Below, piece after piece: positions 8,901-10,775 of a stretch of DNA of 10,775 nucleotides. The notes beneath the pieces are model-generated. The model searched no databases. It saw nothing but the letters and a program-made list of their open reading frames with translations, and was not told the DNA's origin. The stretch lies in assembly GCA_028565715.1 (NCBI GenBank), contig JAOXYC010226793.1, positions 1-10,775 on the forward strand. Direction: 5' to 3'. Source of the DNA: Phoronis pallida (taxonomy: Eukaryota; Phoronida; Phoronidae). Each line of letters opens with the position of its first letter. Position 1 is the first letter of the stretch. The position numbers were made by a program, and so were the translations under genes.

Positions 8901-10775
8901 AAACTTCTGATCTTGAAGAAAATGTTGAATAACAGACATCAAACTAAACTTACCGGCGGAACACCCGTGTATGGACCACCTGTTGGGCGAACACCCGGCA
9001 AGATGCCAGCGTGACCGAACCCTGGCAATCCACCTGGACCCAGGGTCTTGTTATGGATTGCACTGGCCGATACGATCTGTGCAGAGGACATAGCAGCCAT
9101 GCTCTGGAGAGCTTTGTCCTTCGACGCCTGGTCCTGATAGGATGAGAAAGTCTTCGGTTATGAAAGAGAAGAGGTGAAGAGAGGTCTTAGGCTGTGTTCT
9201 CACACGCAAAGCAGCTAAACAAGGCAACAGAGTGAGTTGGCTAACTAGAGAAGTACGGTAAAAGCCCGCCATTTTCGAACACCTGTGACCACTACGGACA
9301 TAGGCTGTCTGAAAATGTTGGTCTTTTACCGTAGTCAACATGATTTACACATTGTATTTGTAACGACTTTATCAATTTTTCTGAAAAAGAAGTTATGAGA
9401 CATGGCTTTAATACTATTAAAGATATTAATTACTTTTTTCTTAACTTCAAATATTTTAAATACTTGATTTTGTCCCAATGGATCAATCAATTATTCTATG
9501 GATTTAAATTAAGCTATATTAAAAAATATAGAATAAAACCATGCCAAAACTAATTCACATAATACAAATAAATGTCATATGTTTTCATTCATGTGCAATG
9601 ACACTGATGGAGGCCAAGGCGAACACGTTTACTCAGTGTATATTTTCAGTTTCACCATTTAGTGAAAAAAACCCACCGACCAAAGCATCTGGAGTCTTTA
9701 TTTCATTGTAACAATCCAATATTATGCATTTATTATCTCAGTACATTCAATTAAATGCCTTAAAATTTATAATGTATAATCAATTGTTGTTAATAAATTT
9801 GTTTCTTCATTCCAATTCAATAGTCTCATATCATAGTCATGCGCAATCCCCATTTTCAATCATCAAAATGAGGTTTGCATCTAGAAACTGTACCAACTGT
9901 TTTGAGTGCAAACCTCGATTTTGATTCAAAATGTCGTCTTCGTGATATGAGTCAATTGGAGAGAGGAGAAGAGTCTTAAAAAATGTCGGTTAGGTACATG
10001 GTTATAATACGTATGAGGTTATACTAAAAGCAGGCAAAAGTGTGATATGTTAAGCCGCCAATTACCAATAGCTTTCATGAAAAATCTACGTTTCATCAAA
10101 ATGTGGAATAAAAAAATGAAAAAATACGGTAATCAAAAATCAAATTTTCGAAATAAATATAATTCTTAGTCAAGAGATTTTTACAAACACAAACACTTTT
10201 TACACTGTTTGTAAAAAAAATCTTGACAAAGAAATATATTTATTTCGAAAATTTGCAATTAAATCAACTATTTTTCTAATTTTTTCATAATAATTTTGTA
10301 AATTTTCAATCAGTTTGAATCCTCCAGGATCCGATATTAACCAGTGGTAGTAAAGTCTGGACTTTTCTTCTTTTTACATCTCAATTTGGGAATTTGACAA
10401 TTGTGAGCAGAAGACCCACTTTCTGGCGTCATTTTGCAGCAACCAAATAAAGTACTTGTCTAGTTAACACCCAACTGGATTAGATTCCGGGGAAAGAACT
10501 TTTTTAAGCCAAAATCTTCTATATTGTTTCGTCTTCCTTTGACTTCTTGCAAATTCTGTAAGTTCACCAAAACCAAATTCATGACACGAGGGAGAAAAAT
10601 GTCCCACTCCTGCATTACTCTAGCCAGACAGTCAAAGCAACCCTACTCCCAGTTCTGCACACTCCCAGCACCTGAGGACTTACACACATGGGATGAGGGA
10701 CTCACCTTAAACTGATTCTGAATTTCTTTGCATTTGCGCCTCGACAGAACCTGAATGTGGCTCGAGACCTGTTTA
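2831..10775 (-). CDS. TEAD: TEAD/Scalloped transcription factor, 3' part of gene (10 exons, 5' end outside window)
   Basis: Ten minus-strand exons splice into 338 residues plus stop. In order they contain the third helix of the TEA domain ([10 protein letters not shown]), a conserved helix ([13 protein letters not shown]), a Pro/Gly-rich linker, and the complete YAP/Vestigial-binding domain from AWQGRSI to HHIYRLVKD. All nine introns have GT-AG ends, and the exon phases (0,0,2,0,0,0,2,0,0) keep one frame throughout. TEAD proteins bind MCAT elements (CATTCC type) in the nucleus and activate growth genes when joined by YAP/TAZ (Yorkie), or tissue genes with Vestigial-like partners. Family motifs that are intact here include [62 protein letters not shown] and the terminal IYRLVKD. 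The first ~90 residues and the promoter lie to the right of the window. Invertebrates usually have one TEAD gene; whether this one is single cannot be seen. The identity is close to certain. Confidence 0.97.
3415..3590. mobile_element. Foldback (long inverted repeat) element in the last TEAD intron
   Basis: The left arm starts TAGAATCAAAATGCAT (3415-3430) and the right arm ends ATGCATTTTGACTCTA (3575-3590). Inner blocks CTTTTAAAAGTCGACATG, TTTCAATGTATTTT and ATTATTTTCAAG also pair with the other arm, leaving a loop of about 18 bases (3491-3508). The stem is roughly 75 bp with small mismatches. No coding capacity. It lies within intron 2945-3903. Confidence 0.8.
3904..4056 (-). CDS. TEAD: TEAD exon: [20 protein letters not shown] helical segment with palmitoylated-cysteine motif
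   Basis: 153 bases, 51 codons, phase 0 at both ends. The acceptor is TTTCTTTCAG (ending 4057) and the donor is GTACGT from 3903. It begins [20 protein letters not shown] and continues [17 protein letters not shown] then [14 protein letters not shown]. The Cys in SPMCEYM matches the main palmitoylated cysteine of vertebrate TEADs (Cys359 in human TEAD1), whose lipid fills the central pocket of the domain. The helix and the [12 protein letters not shown] strand are almost identical across animals. This is the longest continuous near-invariant block in the window and settles the family. Confidence 0.98.
4630..4711 (-). CDS. TEAD: TEAD exon: [20 protein letters not shown] segment
   Basis: 82 bases. 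The acceptor is ATTTCAG (ending 4712) and the donor is GTAAGT from 4629. After the base that completes the split Leu codon, 27 codons read [20 protein letters not shown] then QVVEKVE, ending in phase 0. [17 protein letters not shown] is nearly invariant in TEADs. The second Cys of this motif is one of the cysteines reported to be palmitoylated in vertebrate TEADs, and it is kept here. Confidence 0.96.
4992..5050 (-). CDS. TEAD: TEAD exon: [19 protein letters not shown] segment
   Basis: 59 bases. The acceptor is CTTCCAG (ending 5051) and the donor is GTAAGT from 4991. Nineteen codons read [19 protein letters not shown], and two further bases (CT) are completed by G at 4711 to make a Leu codon. 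FYGVTS is a signature motif of the YAP-binding domain. Human TEADs and fly Scalloped have Gln (CAG) at the codon split by this junction, so here one base differs (CTG). The middle of the exon (NTNVQDESG) is a variable loop. Confidence 0.95.
5369..5700. mobile_element. Palindromic MITE, copy 1 (ends AGATACTGTCTCCTC)
   Basis: The whole 332 bases fold on themselves. The left end AGATACTGTCTCCTCATTGGT (5369 onward) pairs with the right end ACCAATGAGGAGACAGTATCT (to 5700), and the arms pair through AAATCAACTAGAAA, ACTTGCATCTGAGTCAAAAA and GGGGTGATTTGAGA. The exact centre is the perfect palindrome AACCTACTCTTAAGAGTAGGTT (5529-5550). The left flank is CTTAA, as in copy 2; the right flank is GAAATG, so no clean target-site duplication is seen. 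It sits in the TEAD intron 5051-5733, ending 34 bases from the exon. Confidence 0.88.
5734..5841 (-). CDS. TEAD: TEAD exon: [16 protein letters not shown] to LVKFW segment
   Basis: 108 bases, 36 codons, phase 0 at both ends. The acceptor is TTTGTAG (ending 5842) and the donor is GTAAGT from 5733. It encodes [20 protein letters not shown] then [16 protein letters not shown]. The Lys and Trp of LVKFW lie on the YAP-binding surface in known vertebrate TEAD-YAP structures, and both are present. EKKGGLKEL follows the vertebrate form, where fly Scalloped has EKSGGLKDL. An inverted-repeat element (5876-6030) lies about 35 bases upstream of this exon, close to its branch-point region. Confidence 0.97.
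5876..6030. mobile_element. Element with 34-bp near-perfect terminal inverted repeats (AATGGGCGACTCGAG)
   Basis: AATGGGCGACTCGAGAACAG then TGTTATTACCCGGG at the left end is repeated in inverse at the right end, ending CTCGAGTCGCCCATT (6030), without mismatch over 34 bases. Imperfect pairing continues inward (ACATTCATTG). The interior of about 85 bases is noncoding and relatively GC-rich for this window. The perfect termini suggest a recent insertion. It lies in TEAD intron 5842-6369, only about 35 bases upstream of the exon at 5734-5841. Confidence 0.82.
6370..6432 (-). CDS. TEAD: TEAD exon: [10 protein letters not shown] segment of YAP-binding domain
   Basis: 63 bases, 21 codons, phase 0 at both ends. 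The acceptor is ATTTCAG (ending 6433) and the donor is GTATGG from 6369. It reads [10 protein letters not shown] then [19 protein letters not shown] and DPLLE are strand motifs conserved from flies to vertebrates; the residues between them (TPPTYA) vary in the family (for example HANHSY in human TEAD1). The donor is less consensus-like than most in this gene but gives the only reading that joins the next exon in frame. Confidence 0.96.
6433..7392 (-). other. TEAD: Intron with GC-rich repeat material
   Basis: 960 bases, GTAAGT to TTTCAG. Besides the foldback at 6536-6672 it holds non-AT-rich sequence at about 6740-6960 with a small hairpin (CTGGGTAATAAATACCCATAG). A 14-base word TAACAACCAAGCTA occurs at both 6670-6683 and 7332-7345, next to a similar AAAAGTTT/AAAAACTT context, hinting at dispersed-repeat fragments. 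No exon seen. Confidence 0.6.
6536..6672. mobile_element. GC-rich foldback element
   Basis: TTAT-ACCTGG-AAATTTT at the left and AAATTTTCCAGGTCATAA at the right pair imperfectly. The inner part pairs well: ATCAGTCCGAGGGCAGTGAT followed by ACCAGCCC against GGGCTGGTGTCACTGCCCGAGGACTGAT, around a short loop near CTGCAGG (6602-6608). The 137 bases are much richer in GC than the surrounding intron. No open frame of interest. Confidence 0.78.
7393..7552 (-). CDS. TEAD: TEAD exon: end of linker and start of YAP-binding domain
   Basis: 160 bases. The acceptor is TTTCCAG (ending 7553) and the donor is GTAAGT from 7392. The first base completes the Asp codon begun in the microexon, and 53 codons follow. 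The first half is a Pro-rich linker ([20 protein letters not shown]). The second half, [20 protein letters not shown] then [11 protein letters not shown], is the first strand of the immunoglobulin-like YAP/Vestigial-binding domain and matches vertebrate [23 protein letters not shown] closely. The exon ends in phase 0. Where vertebrates have DPDS this protein has DHES. Confidence 0.97.
7596..7924. mobile_element. Palindromic MITE, copy 2 of the 5369-5700 family
   Basis: Ends AGATACTGTCTCCTCGTTGGT (from 7596) and ACCAACGAGGAGACAGTATCT (to 7924), 329 bases, with the same arm blocks as copy 1 (AAATCAACTAGAAA, CTTGTACACACAA, CTCAAATCACCCC). Its centre is a different perfect palindrome, TAACTCTGTCTGCAGACAGAGTTA (7747-7770). 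It is flanked by CTTAA on the left and TAAGG on the right, so a TTAA-like target is possible but not proven. It lies in TEAD intron 7553-8522, about 43 bases upstream of the exon at 7393-7552. Confidence 0.88.
8258..8408. mobile_element. Foldback element with ~55-bp central stem
   Basis: The centre pairs almost perfectly: GGATGAGATTTTGAAAAATC and ATAGAAC (8301-8327) against GTTCTATGATTTTCAAAATC and TCATCC (8341-8366), with a 13-base loop. Pairing continues outward through ACCACCTTTTAT/ATAAAAGGTGGT and TGATTCTTA/TAAGAATCA. It lies in TEAD intron 7553-8522, about 115 bases downstream of the microexon. Confidence 0.82.
8523..8551 (-). CDS. TEAD: TEAD 29-base microexon in the linker
   Basis: The acceptor TTATTTCAG ends at 8552 and the donor GTAAGTA begins at 8522. 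The 29 bases give FWPPGQPQG plus two bases (GA) that are completed by the C at 7552 to make Asp. Vertebrate TEADs have the similar linker segment GFWPGMIQTGQPG, which supports the call. Because 29 is not a multiple of three, leaving this exon out would shift the downstream frame, so it should be constitutive if the full-length protein is made. Its small size means gene predictors may miss it. Confidence 0.9.
8741..8778. repeat. Short hairpin TGCTGCAACCA...TGGTTGCAGCA
   Basis: Eleven perfect complementary pairs at the base, then ACT/AGTG partial pairing and a loop around TTTAAAC. The total is 38 bases. The stem is too short for a microRNA precursor; it may be a remnant of a foldback element. 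Confidence 0.6.
8954..9133 (-). CDS. TEAD: TEAD exon: conserved post-TEA helix and Pro/Gly-rich linker
   Basis: 180 bases, 60 residues, phase 0 at both ends. The acceptor is CAG at 9136-9134 and the donor GTAAGT begins at 8953. The first half reads [20 protein letters not shown] and goes on VSASAIHNK, almost identical to the vertebrate TEAD segment just after the TEA domain. The second half is rich in Gly, Pro and small residues (for example [17 protein letters not shown]) and is the flexible linker, which differs between species. No catalytic or binding residue is assigned to the linker. The exon is followed by a 402-base intron and then by a 29-base microexon. Confidence 0.96.
9254..9333. 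mobile_element. 80-bp mini foldback element with TACGGTAAAAG ends
   Basis: TACGGTAAAAG at 9254-9264 and its exact complement CTTTTACCGTA at 9323-9333 enclose a partly paired interior (ATTTTCGAACA against TGTCTGAAAAT). It lies in the 1.57-kb TEAD intron, about 120 bases upstream of exon 8954-9133. Confidence 0.7.
9811..9960. mobile_element. 150-bp inverted-repeat element with TCCAATT ends
   Basis: The left arm has TCCAATT, CTCATATCA, CATTTT, CATCAAAAT and GAGGTTTGCA in order; the right arm has their complements TGCAAACCTC, ATTTTGAT, AAAATG, TGATATGAG and AATTGGA. The loop is about 27 bases (9880-9906). The inner stem of roughly 29 bp is the size of a microRNA precursor, but the paired outer arms point to a MITE. 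Confidence 0.75.
10139..10258. mobile_element. AT-rich foldback element
   Basis: AAATTTTCGAAATAAATAT (10143-10161), GTCAAGA and TTTTTACAAACA pair with TGTTTGTAAAAA, TCTTGAC and ATATTTATTTCGAAAATTT on the right arm, around a loop of about 18 bases. Weak T-rich/A-rich pairing may extend to about 10105 and 10290. It lies in the first intron of the window. Confidence 0.75.
10706..10775 (-). CDS. TEAD: TEAD exon encoding the last helix of the TEA DNA-binding domain (cut by window edge)
   Basis: Read on the minus strand from 10774 this gives [21 protein letters not shown] followed by FK, ending in phase 0 at a GTGAG donor (10705-10701). The base at 10775 is the third position of the preceding codon. 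[10 protein letters not shown] with the basic RRK is the recognition helix of the TEA domain, which contacts the MCAT element; in vertebrate TEADs the same basic stretch contributes to nuclear localisation. The family usually has A rather than S after QVL, and the residues after RRK vary between paralogues. The exon continues beyond the window, so its acceptor and the first two helices are not visible. Confidence 0.96.

Larger units (their letters stand above)
9134..10705 (-). other. TEAD: Intron between TEA-domain exon and linker exon
   Basis: 1572 bases, GTGAG at the donor and TATCAG at the acceptor. It is AT-rich and contains the foldback elements at 9254-9333, 9811-9960 and 10139-10258. 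I saw no conserved exon in it; the flanking exons join in phase 0 and give the unbroken vertebrate-like sequence [11 protein letters not shown], so no exon is missing. Confidence 0.9.

Noticed and set aside
9051-9341. 96-codon minus-strand open frame
   Set aside because: It overlaps the linker exon 8954-9133 in another frame and runs through the 9254-9333 foldback and the acceptor; it is a shadow.
1-10775. Bacterial-type system, CRISPR array, phage or operon
   Set aside because: Introns with GT-AG ends, an animal transcription factor and MITE-like elements show eukaryotic nuclear DNA; no spaced direct-repeat array and no clustered genes were seen.

Overview
The window is AT-rich animal nuclear DNA that carries the 3' part of one split gene on the minus strand. 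Ten coding segments, joined by nine introns that all follow the GT-AG rule, read as a TEAD/Scalloped transcription factor (TEA-domain family, the DNA-binding partner of YAP/Yorkie in the Hippo pathway). The window starts inside the last helix of the TEA DNA-binding domain, at the right edge, and runs to the natural C-terminus ending IYRLVKD-stop at 2831. The visible part codes for 338 residues. Vertebrate TEADs have about 425 to 450 residues, so only about the first 90, including most of the TEA domain, lie beyond base 10775. The protein resembles vertebrate TEADs more than fly Scalloped in several places ([19 protein letters not shown]). Together with the many palindromic elements, this suggests an invertebrate, perhaps a deuterostome, but the species cannot be named from the sequence.

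Layout along the plus strand: 1-1150 is AT-rich with no gene recognised, apart from a short (AACC)n microsatellite. 1154-2180 holds two elements with terminal inverted repeats, a possible polyadenylation signal and a TCACATGA cluster. 2549-2830, just downstream of the TEAD stop, holds degenerate tandem copies of the DNA that encodes the last residues of the protein. From 2831 to 10775 come the TEAD exons, in transcript order 10706-10775, 8954-9133, 8523-8551, 7393-7552, 6370-6432, 5734-5841, 4992-5050, 4630-4711, 3904-4056 and 2831-2944.

The introns are crowded with foldback, MITE-like elements: 3415-3590, 5369-5700, 5876-6030, 6536-6672, 7596-7924, 8258-8408, 9254-9333, 9811-9960 and 10139-10258. 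Two of these, 5369-5700 and 7596-7924, are copies of the same family. No transposase gene, tRNA, rRNA, CRISPR array or bacterial-type operon is visible. The unusual content is the C-terminal-exon-derived repeat array after the stop codon and the palindromic element family whose central palindrome differs between copies. I see no new multi-gene system.
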